A DNA stretch of 42,672 nt from Nostocoides japonicum T1-X7 (GTDB lineage: Bacteria; Actinomycetota; Actinomycetes; Actinomycetales; Dermatophilaceae), in NCBI RefSeq assembly GCF_001046855.1, contig NZ_HF570958.1, positions 362,411 to 405,082 on the forward strand, written 5' to 3'. Shown here piece after piece: positions 26,103 through 34,361 of this stretch. Each line of letters starts with the position of its first letter. Position 1 is the first letter of the stretch. Both the position numbers and the translations under genes were made by a program. The notes beneath the pieces are model-generated. The model saw only the letters and a list, made by a program, of their open reading frames with translations. It had not been told where the DNA came from and made no database searches.

Positions 26103-26985
26103 TCACGCCGTGATGGCGTGGTCGTGCAGGGTCCAGGGGTTGGGAATCGTGTTGCCTCGGTAGCGATACCGGGTGACCGGCACCGATTCGAGGTTGAATA
26201 GCTCGATCCCGTCCACGGTGATCGGTTTCCACCGTCCATCGGGGGTGGTGAACCGTCGGCGGACGTCCTTCCACTTCCAGCGGTGCAGCGTGCGCAGCCA
26301 CCGGACCACGCGCCACCACACGAAGTGGGATAGCGCGTGGAAGGTGTGCTTGGCCACCGCGTGCTTGAAGTAGTTGGACCAGCCGCGCATGATCTGGTTG
26401 AGCCTGATCAGCACAGACCTTGGATTCTGCTGCGAGGTCCTGTTCGTCAGCGCACGGATCTTCGCCTTCAACGACCGGATCGGCCGGCCGGCGATGAAGG
26501 TGTAGACGTGCCACTTGTTTCGACCCGTACTTGCGTCTCCACTGGATGCGGAAGCCGAGGAAGTCGAACCCCTCGCTCATGTGCACTACCTGGGTCTTGG
26601 TCTCCGAGAGCCGCAGACCCAAAGGCTGTAACACGTCCGCGATGTCTTCGCGCAGAGCCTCAACGTCGTCGCGGGTGCCATGCACAAGAACGACGAAGTC
26701 GTCCGCGTAGCGCACGACTCGCCAGTTCGCCTGGCCGCCTCGCCTTCGTCGGGCGCGGATGCTGGACGTGGCCATGTCACCGGTCGGCTTCCATCCACCG
26801 TGCAGGTGCTCATCGAGCACCGACAACGCGATGTTGGCCAGCAGCGGGGACAGGATGCCACCTTGCGGAGTGCCGGTGTGGGTGTCCTTGTTCTCGCCGA
26901 GTTCGGTGAGAACCCCGGCCTTGAGGAACGCCTTATGAGGTGCCCGGCGAGTCTTGGACAGTTGGCCCCAAAGATCTGATTTCTT
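26103..26985 (-). pseudogene. ltrA: Group II intron reverse transcriptase/maturase, 5'-truncated and frameshifted
   Basis: Read leftwards, the frame contains GTPQGGILSPLLANIALSVL (RT block 4), VVRYADDFVVLVHG (block 5, catalytic YADD), and LRLSETKTQVVHMSEGFDFL followed by GFRIQWRRKYG (blocks 6-7). Near 26510 the homology moves to another frame: QQNPRSVLIRLNQIMRGWSN, YFKHAVAKHTFHALSHFVWW, VRRRFTTPDGRW, the maturase X domain, ending at 26103. RT blocks 0-3 and intron domains I-III are missing: the 5' end is cut near 26985 where an IS3 fragment begins. The element cannot retrohome; the domain V downstream is intact. Confidence 0.8.
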
Positions 26986-27010
26986 TGGGTTGACTGGAAA
27001 GAGGAGCGAG

Positions 27011-27090
27011 TTGGTTTCGAAGAGGTATTCTCCGGAGTTCAAGGAGGCGTGTGTGAGGGAGGTGATTGATGAGTCGCGTCCGATTGGACG
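27011..27090 (+). pseudogene. N-terminal fragment of IS3-family OrfA
   Basis: From TTG 27011 (GAGGAG 4-10 nt upstream) the frame reads LVSKRYSPEFKEACVREVID then ESRPIG. This is the unmistakable start of IS3 OrfA HTH proteins (RRRYSPEFKEEAVREVIE..RPI). Similarity ends after about 27 codons where the SIR2 gene's 3' end begins. It is a scar at the junction between intron remnant and defence cluster. Confidence 0.65.
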
Positions 27091-27097
27091 CCCGCGA

Positions 27098-28624
27098 TCA
27101 GGGGTCACGGCGGCCATAACGCATCCAGTCGTAGGCCACTGTGGCCTTCCCGTACTGGGTAGCCCACCAACCCTGGGACCGCCTGGCCTTATTGCGGATG
27201 AGGAACTCACGAAGTCCTTCGACATCGTCTGTTAGGGACGGCAGCTTCATGGCGCAATTCAAGATACCTTCCACTCCTCTGTCCGCCTCCAGTTCGGCCA
27301 GCGTGAATAGCTTCGGCTCCGGCCTGAGCTTGCCGAACATCCCCGCGTACCTGTCCGCGCGCTTCTTAGCTGCCGCGTTCACCGTGACTTTGGGGGTCCA
27401 TTTGCCGTCCTTCCAGAGGCCAGCGCCTACCAGGAACTTGAAGACCGGCAGGTAGGTAGTGATCGCGTGCTTGCCGAGTGCTTTGCCGACGACCAGGTCG
27501 CAGGGCACGTCGCGGTCGGGACTTTGGAGCACCTCGTCCATGAGATCCCACCGAGAGAGGCCGACAACGCCGACCGCAGTCATCTTGGCGCCGACGCCAA
27601 ACACGACATCTAGGGTGTCGCCGTCGTCCTCGATGGGGGAAACAGCAACTAGACGTCCATCGGGGTCATTATTTTTCACCAGCTCGAAGACCTGCTCCTT
27701 CAGGACTCGGAGGATGCGGGCTGGCATCGCTCGGTCTCGGGCACCGAGCGCGGTGAACACTTCGGTGAAGTCCGGCACGGTGGCGCGGATGATGGGCACC
27801 GATACGCCGCTCACGTTCATAACCGTGGCAGCGATGTCCGGCAGCTCCACCGGATTCCACTCCACGAAGATGAGCCGATCCTGCAGTTTGGAGACGTTTT
27901 CCGGCCGAAGGCCAGTGATCAGCGACTCCAACAGCGCCTGGATGTTTTGGTCGCCGAGACTGTAGCCAAGGAAGACGACCGGGTGCTCTACGAAGATGGT
28001 GGCCAGTTTGGCCGCGAGATACGCGTTCCGGGCGTTGTAGTCCGCGTAATCTTCAGCGGTAAGAATGAGAGAATCAGGTCGGCGCTCCGACCCGTGGATG
28101 TAGTAGATCTCAGCTATTCCCTGTGTGTCTGAGAAGAGCAACTCGTCCTGTCCTACGAAGGGCCGGAATTCCGGGAATGCCTCCAGCAGGAGCCGATCGT
28201 AGTTCGTTGTGATGATGCCGTCGATCACGGCATCTTTGAGCAGTTCGAACTCAGCCTCGAGATCGGGCGGGATGGAGAAGTCGTCCATCGCTGTGCGTGT
28301 GTACTTCGCTACCTCATACTTTAGGGGCGAGTCTCGGGCCGTCACCGAGTCCTTCCAGTCCTTCACGGAATCCGCGAACACCGGGTCATTCCACCACTTG
28401 TCGTAAAAGGCATCCGCGATCATGGACGCGGCCTTCGGGTAGTCGTCGCCGGCGGCGCCACGGTAGTACTCGAAGGGCTGGCTCGTCATGTCGGCGAAAT
28501 GACTGAGTAGGCCCTTCCAGTCGCCCAAACCAACATAGCGGCGCGAGAGTCCCGCGCCGACGAAGAGGTAGGGACCCGCTAACGAGTGCAGATGCTCGCG
28601 CAGGTAGTCCTCGACCTTTGCCAT
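27098..28624 (-). CDS. SIR2-like NADase-domain protein, putative antiphage effector
   Basis: A 508-residue protein. Residues about 1-235 are a SIR2_2-type domain: LFVGAGLSRRY (20-30, NAD-binding loop), IITTNYDRLLLEAFPEF (138-153), IYYIHGSERRPDS (174-185, probable catalytic H177) and PVVFLGYSLGDQNIQALLES. The remaining ~270 residues have no family I recognise and may sense infection or mediate oligomerisation. Stand-alone SIR2 proteins of this type (DSR, Thoeris ThsA, SIR2-Ago and others) deplete NAD+ to abort phage infection. ATG 28624 has AGGGTGGG upstream. It lies 153 bp downstream of tcmP on the same strand. Its 3' end abuts an IS3 scar, but the C-terminus seems intact. Confidence 0.85.
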   Translation of the reverse strand: MAKVEDYLREHLHSLAGPYLFVGAGLSRRYVGLGDWKGLLSHFADMTSQPFEYYRGAAGDDYPKAASMIADAFYDKWWNDPVFADSVKDWKDSVTARDSPLKYEVAKYTRTAMDDFSIPPDLEAEFELLKDAVIDGIITTNYDRLLLEAFPEFRPFVGQDELLFSDTQGIAEIYYIHGSERRPDSLILTAEDYADYNARNAYLAAKLATIFVEHPVVFLGYSLGDQNIQALLESLITGLRPENVSKLQDRLIFVEWNPVELPDIAATVMNVSGVSVPIIRATVPDFTEVFTALGARDRAMPARILRVLKEQVFELVKNNDPDGRLVAVSPIEDDGDTLDVVFGVGAKMTAVGVVGLSRWDLMDEVLQSPDRDVPCDLVVGKALGKHAITTYLPVFKFLVGAGLWKDGKWTPKVTVNAAAKKRADRYAGMFGKLRPEPKLFTLAELEADRGVEGILNCAMKLPSLTDDVEGLREFLIRNKARRSQGWWATQYGKATVAYDWMRYGRRDP

Positions 28625-28777
28625 GGGCCCACCCTAGGGCCGTGCGCTGACAGTAGGCGGCAACTCCGCCAAGCCGACGGCGAGGAATCCGCGATACGCG
28701 GCGACGTTGAGTCTGGCTGCTCTGTACGGATAGGCCACGCACCGCCTAAGCAGATGCGTGGATCCTCCCATTGGCCC

Positions 28778-29887
28778 TCAGGGCAAGCCGACGGAGTTGC
28801 CAAACGAAAGGCTCGCAGAGCCGGCGGGGTTGTCGGTCGGGACGAGCAGCCCGGCCGCGACCATCTCCCGGACAGCCGCCATGGCCTGGCTTTCCTTGAA
28901 TACTGTGTTGAATAGAGCGAAGCTGCGCAAGTCACGGATGACTGCCCTATTGTTGGGGAGCGTGCTGAGGTGGTCCATGATCAGGCGCTTGAGCGGCGCA
29001 GTGTTCGGTTCGAACTCGATCGCGAGGGCCTGCTGATCCGGGTCTCGGGGATCGCGGTACCCGATGCCGGCGACGTCGTCGACCTCCCACATGGCCTCCT
29101 TCATCTTGATCAAACCTTTGCGGTGGGTAGTCCCGAAGACTAGAAAGAGCGACTGCCCCCGCTTGTCGATAAGCTCGAAATCGAGGACGAACGGAAATCC
29201 GGCGGCCCTGATGCTATGACGGTAGCGCTGGAGCAGCCAGCGGTCCTTAGAGCCAGAAGGCTGTTCGGACACAGCACGCCACCGGTTGTTCCCGAACACT
29301 CTGTCGCCATGGGTGACCTCGTCTGCGATCGCGAATCGGGCGAAGTACTGGGGCTGCATGGTGATGATGACTTCGCTGCCAGGGTTGTCCGCGATCCGCT
29401 TGACGAGGTCAAATGAGACCGCACCGCCCCAAGTGTCGAGTACGGCGAGGATGGGGCGCTGCCAGGCGTTCTGGGCTGTGAGGACCCGCTCAAGGTCGGG
29501 CTCGCACTTGCCCTTCTCGATGGTGAGGTAGATACCGTGAGCGGCGAGGTCGCCGAGCGTGACAGGGGACGCAGCCTTGCCGAGTTCGCCGGGAAGCATG
29601 TCGATGCAGCGCTGGTCGTGGTCGATGAACACGAACCGCAGCCCGCCACGTTTCACCTTGGTGCGAATGTCTGGATCGTCGACGAGCGTTCGCATGGCAA
29701 TGACTGGGGATCCCGGGGAGCCATCGAGATAGACCCCCGGCCCGGAGAAGCCTTCGGCGTAGGTAATGTTGGCTCCCCACCCGTTCACCATGATCGGCAT
29801 CCATTTGCTCAGGTACTGGGCATACAGGGCGTGCTTCGCCTTGGTGTGCTCGTCGGCCTCCCACGGGACGGGATTCGTGCCGGACAT
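28778..29887 (-). CDS. tcmP: Three-Cys-motif partner protein TcmP
   Basis: A 369-residue protein with the diagnostic N-terminus of the TcmP family: EHTKAKHALYAQYLSKWMPI (13-32), ITYAEGFSGPGVYLDGSPGS (41-60), and the downstream strands LRFVFIDHDQRC, PILAVLDTWGGAVSFDLVKR and VIITMQPQYFARF. The latter resemble a Rossmann-like, methyltransferase-like core. The C-terminal ~90 residues look like a winged helix. TcmP genes are known mainly as neighbours of DUF5131/Gp37-Gp68 proteins with a three-Cys motif, exactly the divergent neighbour here. The biochemical function is unknown. ATG 29887 (GGGAGGTGC 8 nt upstream) is preferred over an ATG 21 nt earlier. Confidence 0.85.
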   Translation of the reverse strand: MSGTNPVPWEADEHTKAKHALYAQYLSKWMPIMVNGWGANITYAEGFSGPGVYLDGSPGSPVIAMRTLVDDPDIRTKVKRGGLRFVFIDHDQRCIDMLPGELGKAASPVTLGDLAAHGIYLTIEKGKCEPDLERVLTAQNAWQRPILAVLDTWGGAVSFDLVKRIADNPGSEVIITMQPQYFARFAIADEVTHGDRVFGNNRWRAVSEQPSGSKDRWLLQRYRHSIRAAGFPFVLDFELIDKRGQSLFLVFGTTHRKGLIKMKEAMWEVDDVAGIGYRDPRDPDQQALAIEFEPNTAPLKRLIMDHLSTLPNNRAVIRDLRSFALFNTVFKESQAMAAVREMVAAGLLVPTDNPAGSASLSFGNSVGLP

Positions 29888-30117
29888 CGAAGTGCACCTC
29901 CCTCGCACTGGACATCAAACCCCGCCGACGAACGGCGTGGTCTCACTCACATCGCACGAGTATGAAGCCTGTTGCGTGAGTTTTGCGCAGTTGACACTCA
30001 GAACGTGGCAAGGCCTGACGAGGTACCGTGCATGTTGCCGAAGTGGCCTGAGTGACACATGTTCGCGGTATGGTGAGCGGTCAAGCGGACTCGATGCGAC
30101 CGGGACAGGAGGCGGTC

Positions 30118-30867
30118 ATGGCGACTGGTACCGGAATCGAGTGGACCCAAGTCACCTGGAACCCGGTAACCGGCTGTGACCGCGTCGCTGCTGGATGCGA
30201 CAACTGCTACGCCCTTGCGCTAGCCAGGCGTCTGAAGGCGATGGGCGCCGAGAAGTATCAGAACGACGGCGATCCCCGCACCTCCGGACCTGGTTTTGGC
30301 GTCACGATTCACCCCCGCGCCCTGCAACAGCCGTACGGCTGGCGGACACCACGGGTCGTATTCGTGAACTCAATGAGCGATCTGTTCCACGCTAAGGTGC
30401 CGCTCGACTTCATCCGCGAAGTTTTCGACGTTATGCGGGCGACCCCCCAGCACACCTACCAGGTGCTCACAAAGCGCGCTCACCGGATGGCACGGATCGC
30501 GGATAAGCTGGACTGGCCAGACAACGTGTGGATGGGCGTCTCGGTGGAGTCATTCGACGCCGTCGATCGCATCGACCACCTGCGTAGCGTTCCAGCTTCA
30601 ACCAGGTTTCTGTCCTGCGAGCCACTCATCACGGCACTGCCAAATCTGAACCTCGACGACATCGACTGGGTGATCGCCGGCGGAGAGTCCGGGCCACGAG
30701 CTAGGCCGATGGATCCCGCATGGGTCGAAGACATTCGCGACCAGTGCGTCGAGGCAGACGTCGACTTCTTCTTCAAGCAGTGGGGCGGCCGCACCCCCAA
30801 GGCCAACGGACGCCAACTCGAGGGTCGGACTTGGGACGACATGCCCGCTCTCGCTACGGCCCGCTGA
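30118..30867 (+). CDS. DUF5131 (phage Gp37/Gp68) three-Cys-motif protein
   Basis: A 249-residue protein beginning TGIEWTQVTWNPVTGCDRVA. Cys residues C20, C27 and C30 form C-x6-C-x2-C, a candidate Fe-S or metal site. HPRALQQPYGWRTPRVVFVN, SMSDLFHAKVPLDFIREVFD, TYQVLTKRAHRM and WVIAGGESGPRARPMDPAWV are family hallmarks; the last third ends FFFKQWGGRTPK. The barrel-like layout suggests distant kinship to radical-SAM/spore-photoproduct-lyase-like enzymes (inference). ATG 30118 has AGGAGG 6 nt upstream. A 230-bp gap separates it from divergent tcmP; TTGACA at 29991-29996 could be a -35 element but has no good -10. Confidence 0.87.
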   Translation: MATGTGIEWTQVTWNPVTGCDRVAAGCDNCYALALARRLKAMGAEKYQNDGDPRTSGPGFGVTIHPRALQQPYGWRTPRVVFVNSMSDLFHAKVPLDFIREVFDVMRATPQHTYQVLTKRAHRMARIADKLDWPDNVWMGVSVESFDAVDRIDHLRSVPASTRFLSCEPLITALPNLNLDDIDWVIAGGESGPRARPMDPAWVEDIRDQCVEADVDFFFKQWGGRTPKANGRQLEGRTWDDMPALATAR

Positions 30868-30907
30868 GGCGGACGAGTCACTCGCCTTGCCTTGGTTCGG
30901 AACGCGA

Positions 30908-31044
30908 TTAACGTTCCATGGGGTAGAAGCCACTTCCCCCCGGCGCGGGCCCGATAGGGGACGGCATCACCTCGACCGCGCCCCAGCCGCGAATTACGCA
31001 GTCGTCGAGCACTATTCGGGAACCCTCGATCTGAGACAGGCAGG
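30908..31044 (-). pseudogene. Orphan C-terminal coding fragment interrupted at the IS701 insertion
   Basis: Leftwards from the IS edge the frame reads LACLSQIEGSRIVLDDCVIR, GWGAVEVMPSPIGPAPGGSG, FYPMER and TAA. The codon bias is coding-like, but there is no start or recognised family. Across the IS the frame meets a TAG within a few codons, so upstream sequence was already different before the insertion. Confidence 0.35.
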
Positions 31045-31048
31045 CTAG

Positions 31049-32527
31049 TACTACAGCCGTACTTCGGGTTCGTTGGTGTGGTGTCCTCTTCTGCGGTAGT
31101 GGGATTGGCGGGCGCGGGCTTGGTGTCGTCGGCGCCATCGGGACCAGGCCAGGACCGATTCGAGGGTGGGGACCGCCCTGAGCAGGAGCGCGGTGAACAG
31201 TCGGCGTAGCTCGTACAGGGTCAGGTCGATGAGCCCGTCTGGGGCGGGGTGAGTGGCGCGTTCGGTGGCGGTGACCACGGTCAGGAAGGCGTGGGCGAGC
31301 ATGGCCAGGGTGGTCCAGCGGTGCCAGGAGTCCCAGCGGCGGACCTGGTGCTGGTCCAGTCCGAGGAGGGTCTTGGCCGCTTGGAAGGATTCCTCGATGC
31401 GCCACCGGTTCCCGGCGACCGTGATCAGGGTGGACAGCGGGACCGGGCGTGGGGTGTAGCAGCGGTGGTAGGCCAGCTCGCCGGTGTCGTCGTTGCGGCG
31501 GATCAGCAGGCTGTGCTGCCCGCCTTCTGGTTCATCGTCCTGCCCGGGGCGGGCGGGTCGATGTTCCGGCTCCAGCGGGATCCAGGCCCAGGAGTAGCGG
31601 CGGGGGGCCTTTGGCGCCGGCGCCGGCCGAGCGGTGCTGCCAGGCCTGCGGCGGCAGGGCCGCAGCGAGCCAGTCCACGCGTTGCCGGCCCGCGGCGCAG
31701 GGCACCTGCCGGTTGGCGGCAACCTGCATCACGTAGCCGAGCCCGGCGGCCCGGATCGTGGCCCGCAGCGTCGGATCGGCGCCGTACACCTCATCCCCGG
31801 CCACCCAGGCCGCCGGTGTCCCCGCCTGCACGGCGCGGGTGATCATCGCCGCGGCCAGCGCCGGCTTGGTCGCGAACTGCACCGTCGCCGGGACCGCGGC
31901 GGCGGCGCACCGGTCCCGGTCATCGGTCCAGGACTTGGGCAGGTACAGGGCCCGGTCGATGAACGCGTGCCCGGCCCGGGTGGCGTACGTCAGGTACACC
32001 GCGACCTGACAGTTCTCGATCCGGCCGGCGGTGCCGGTGTACTCCCCGCTGCACCCCGACCGTGGCGGTGCCCTTCTTCAGGTCCCCGGTCTCATCCAGC
32101 ACCAGAATCGCCTCCGGATCGCCCAGGTGCTCGACCACATACCCGCGCAGGTCATCCCGCACCCCGTCGGCGTCCCACCGGGCCCGCCCCAGCAGATGCT
32201 GCAACCCGTGCGGGCTGTCCGCACCGGCCTGCTCCGCCAGCGTCCAGCAGTTCTTGCGGTCCAGCCCCGACAACAGCCCCCGCATCAACGCCGCCGCGTG
32301 CCGCACCGGCTCGAACCGGGCGAACCGCGGCCGGATCCGGTCGATCACCTCACCAAACGCCGCGTCCCAACCCTCAACGTCTACGCTGTCCCACGCGGCC
32401 ACCGCCACGGTCTCTTTGTTCCACACAAACAAACGATGCCGACGCGGTGGCCGCACCTATCAACGCCGACACACCGACCACGACGAGTCCACACCCGACT
32501 CACAGATCCCGATCTACGGCTGTAGTA
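31049..32527 (-). mobile_element. IS701-family insertion sequence, 1479 bp, with CTAG target duplication
   Basis: Ends were read directly. The left terminus TACTACAGCCGTACTTCGGG and the reverse complement of the right terminus TACTACAGCCGTAGATCGGG match at 18 of 20 bases. Both ends are flanked by CTAG (31045-31048 and 32528-32531), consistent with the 4-bp YTAR target preference of the IS701 family. The intact ends and duplication indicate a fairly recent insertion, between an orphan coding fragment and the integrase tail. Confidence 0.85.
31051..32456 (-). pseudogene. IS701-family transposase with two single-base frameshifts
   Basis: Three frames read leftwards make one transposase. The first has ALMRGLLSGLDRKNCWTLAE, SPHGLQHLLGRARWDADGVR and ILVLDETGDLKKGTATVGVQ (first catalytic Asp). 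The second has GRIENCQVAVYLTYA, KPALAAAMITRA and WVAGDEVYGADPTLR (second Asp). The third has WRIEESFQAAKTLLGLDQHQ (catalytic Glu), RRWDSWHRWTTLAML and the Arg-rich tail. Breaks lie in short homopolymers near 32048 (GGGG) and 31602 (six C on the minus strand). Either the copy is inactive or these are sequencing indels. Confidence 0.8.
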
Positions 32528-32713
32528 CTAGGCCACTCTACGGCGAAGCTGACCCTTGACACCTACGGCCACCTCATGGGCACCGACGCCGACCGGGCCG
32601 CCATCGACAGGGTCGACCTGGCGCAGGGCGGACCCTCTGGGCACCTCACAGGCACCCGGGCCAAAGGGAAGTCCTCACCAAAGCACGCCAAGAAGACCAA
32701 GACAGGCCGCTGA
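32528..32713 (+). pseudogene. C-terminal fragment of a tyrosine-recombinase integrase
   Basis: Immediately right of the IS701 copy the frame reads LGHSTAKLTLDTYGHLMGTD, ADRAAIDRVD and a basic tail ending KKTKTGR. LGHS....T.DTYGH is box III of tyrosine integrases, and the Tyr of TYGH is the catalytic nucleophile. The fragment lacks all upstream domains. It ends 105 bp before tRNA-Arg(CCT), as expected for an integrase next to its attachment site. It is complementary in content to the truncated integrase at 20901, so both may be halves of one gene. Confidence 0.78.
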
Positions 32714-32729
32714 CCAGCAAAAACGCCAA

Positions 32730-32793
32730 GTGCCCCCGGGCAGACTCCGGCTCTCACTCCGTTCGAGCCTCCCCATCATCTGCCCGGGGGCAC
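32730..32793. repeat. Inverted copies of the tRNA-Arg 3' end (attachment-site-like)
   Basis: GTGCCCCCGGGCAGA at 32730-32744 is identical to 32818-32832, the 3' end of the tRNA gene. The same 15 bases occur inverted at 32779-32793 with a 34-nt spacer. The pair could be integrase arm/core sites of the element that used this tRNA as attB, or a terminator hairpin after int. Its location directly after the integrase stop favours an attachment-site role. Confidence 0.55.
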
Positions 32794-32818
32794 GACGCCT
32801 TGCTCCGCTGCGGCGACG

Positions 32819-32891
32819 TGCCCCCGGGCAGATTCGAACTGCCGACACCCGCTTTAGGAGAGCGGTGCTCTATCCCCTGAGCTACGGGGGC
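32819..32891 (-). tRNA. tRNA-Arg (anticodon CCT)
   Basis: A 73-nt canonical cloverleaf: acceptor GCCCCCG/CGGGGGC, D-arm GCTC...GAGC with loop AGGGGATA, anticodon arm CCGCT-CTCCTAA-AGCGG with anticodon CCT at 34-36, and T-arm GGCAG-TTCGAAT-CTGCC. The discriminator is A and CCA is not encoded. It reads AGG codons. Its 3' end is repeated beside the integrase tail, marking it as the integration site. Confidence 0.95.
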
Positions 32892-33089
32892 GGGGGCTGC
32901 GCCGAGGGCATATCCGACACCCACCGCCGACCAGCACGGATCATCATAGGTGGAGGACGGGGAGAAGGTCGCAGAGAAGCCCGAGGGCGCGCCGGGATCA
33001 CCGCGCCGGCCCACGCACTGTGACGCGTCGGAAGGGACGCGGCGGGACCAGCCGGGCCGAGGGCCGCATCGGCGTCGTTGCGGTCAAAC

Positions 33090-33581
33090 CTATTGCTTCG
33101 CCGGAGGGCGGCGCAGGTGGCGCAGGGCCGCGGTGAACGGGCCGACGCTGCCGTGCAGCTCCCAGGAGACGAGCGTGATGACCGCGAAAGCCGTTGGCGG
33201 CACGACGTTTCCGACACCATCGTGCATCGCGAGGTGCGATGCGGCAGCCCCGAGCATGTTGATGAGGATCCCCGCATACGCCCATTCCTTGATCCGCGGC
33301 AGCCCAGGGGCGAGAAGCGCGGCGACGGCGAGCAGCTTCGCGGTGCCGAGGACGTCGGCGAAGTACGGCGGATAGCCGAGACTGAGCATCGCCGGATAGA
33401 ACGGCGCCTGACGGGTGAGATCGAGGATGCCGCCGGCCAGGGACTCCATGAGCACGATCGACGTCGTCGTGAGGTATGCGGCCCGCGCGGCGCGGGGGCG
33501 CCGAAGAGCATGGCTGGTGCCCCGAAGGACGGGAGGGGTATGCGTGGACCTGAGCTCTGCGTCGGAGGTCTGGTTGGACAT
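33090..33581 (-). CDS. DoxX-family membrane protein
   Basis: A 163-residue protein with four predicted membrane helices after a 35-residue polar N-terminus. LTTTSIVLMESLAGGILDL, YPPYFADVLGTAKLLAVAAL, LAPGLPRIKEWAYAGILINM and LGAAASHLAMHDGV follow the DoxX_2 pattern (GYP.Y....G..K......L..P.....KEWAYAG......GA..SH). DoxX-like proteins are linked to redox or thiosulfate homeostasis, but most have unknown roles. ATG 33581 has GAGGTGG 7-8 nt upstream. It is divergent from a TetR regulator with a perfect palindrome between them, so the regulator probably represses it. Confidence 0.87.
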   Translation of the reverse strand: MSNQTSDAELRSTHTPPVLRGTSHALRRPRAARAAYLTTTSIVLMESLAGGILDLTRQAPFYPAMLSLGYPPYFADVLGTAKLLAVAALLAPGLPRIKEWAYAGILINMLGAAASHLAMHDGVGNVVPPTAFAVITLVSWELHGSVGPFTAALRHLRRPPAKQ

Positions 33582-33622
33582 CGTGAACCACCTCGGATCG
33601 AAACGTTCGCGTTTCGCTAACT

Positions 33623-33644
33623 ATCGATACTGTACCGTATCGAT
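33623..33644. promoter_or_regulatory. TetR operator palindrome between doxX-like gene and tetR
   Basis: ATCGATAC (33623-33630) and GTATCGAT (33637-33644) are perfect inverted repeats separated by TGTACC. The 22-bp palindrome ends one base before the TetR ATG, so binding would autorepress tetR and cover the divergent DoxX promoter. Size and symmetry fit a TetR dimer site. Confidence 0.68.
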
Positions 33645-34361
33645 ATGCTCCAGGGAACCGCCTCCAGCAACGCCCCGGACCCCGTGGGCCGTGGTGTCCA
33701 CGCGCGGCGCAGAATCCTGTCGGCGGCACTCGAGCTGCTCGCAGACGCCGGTATGCGAGGTTTCACGATGGAGGCGGTCGCCCGCCAGGCGGGTGCCAGC
33801 AAGGCGACGCTCTACCGGCACTGGCCGTCCGCGTCGGCGCTCCTCGTCGACGCCATGGACGCGCAGTTCCGACCCGCGCCGCAGCCGTCGACCGGAGACC
33901 TGCGAGCCGACCTCGTCGCGATCCTCGACGGCTTCGTCCGCGCTCTGACCGACACGCCCTTCCCGCGGCTGATGGCCGCGTTCATCGACGCGGCGGAGCG
34001 CTACCCCGAGCTCGCCGACCTGCATACCGAGCTCACCCGACGTCGACGGGCACCGGCGCTGCGGCTCCTCGCGGACGCGCAGGCGCGCGGCGAGATCACG
34101 CTGGACATCGATCCTGACGTCATCGTCGACCTGCTCGCCGCACCGTTCTTCTACCGACGGTTCGTCGCGCACCGGCCGATCCCGGCGGACCTGCCCGCGG
34201 TCGTCGTCGACCGGGTCCTCGCGACGATGCGCACACGGGACAAGACTCCGGACGACATCCCCAAGGATCTGCCGAGACCCCAGGAGAGGGCTCCGTCCGC
34301 AAGGACGGCGACGCGCAGGCAACGGGGCCGACACGACCGACAGGAGCGGGGCCGACAGTAG
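33645..34361 (+). CDS. TetR/AcrR-family transcriptional regulator
   Basis: A 238-residue repressor. The HTH spans about residues 20-66: RRRILSAALELLADAGMRGF, TMEAVARQAGASKATLYRHW (recognition helix with the hallmark K.TLYRHW). The C-terminal ligand and dimer domain includes FPRLMAAFIDAAERYPELAD and IDPDVIVDLLAAPFFYRRFV, typical of TetR_C_11-like proteins. The last ~40 residues are a basic low-complexity tail. No Shine-Dalgarno precedes ATG 33645 because the operator occupies that position; a leaderless transcript or a downstream GTG start are possible. The likely target is the divergent DoxX gene. Confidence 0.87.
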   Translation: MLQGTASSNAPDPVGRGVHARRRILSAALELLADAGMRGFTMEAVARQAGASKATLYRHWPSASALLVDAMDAQFRPAPQPSTGDLRADLVAILDGFVRALTDTPFPRLMAAFIDAAERYPELADLHTELTRRRRAPALRLLADAQARGEITLDIDPDVIVDLLAAPFFYRRFVAHRPIPADLPAVVVDRVLATMRTRDKTPDDIPKDLPRPQERAPSARTATRRQRGRHDRQERGRQ

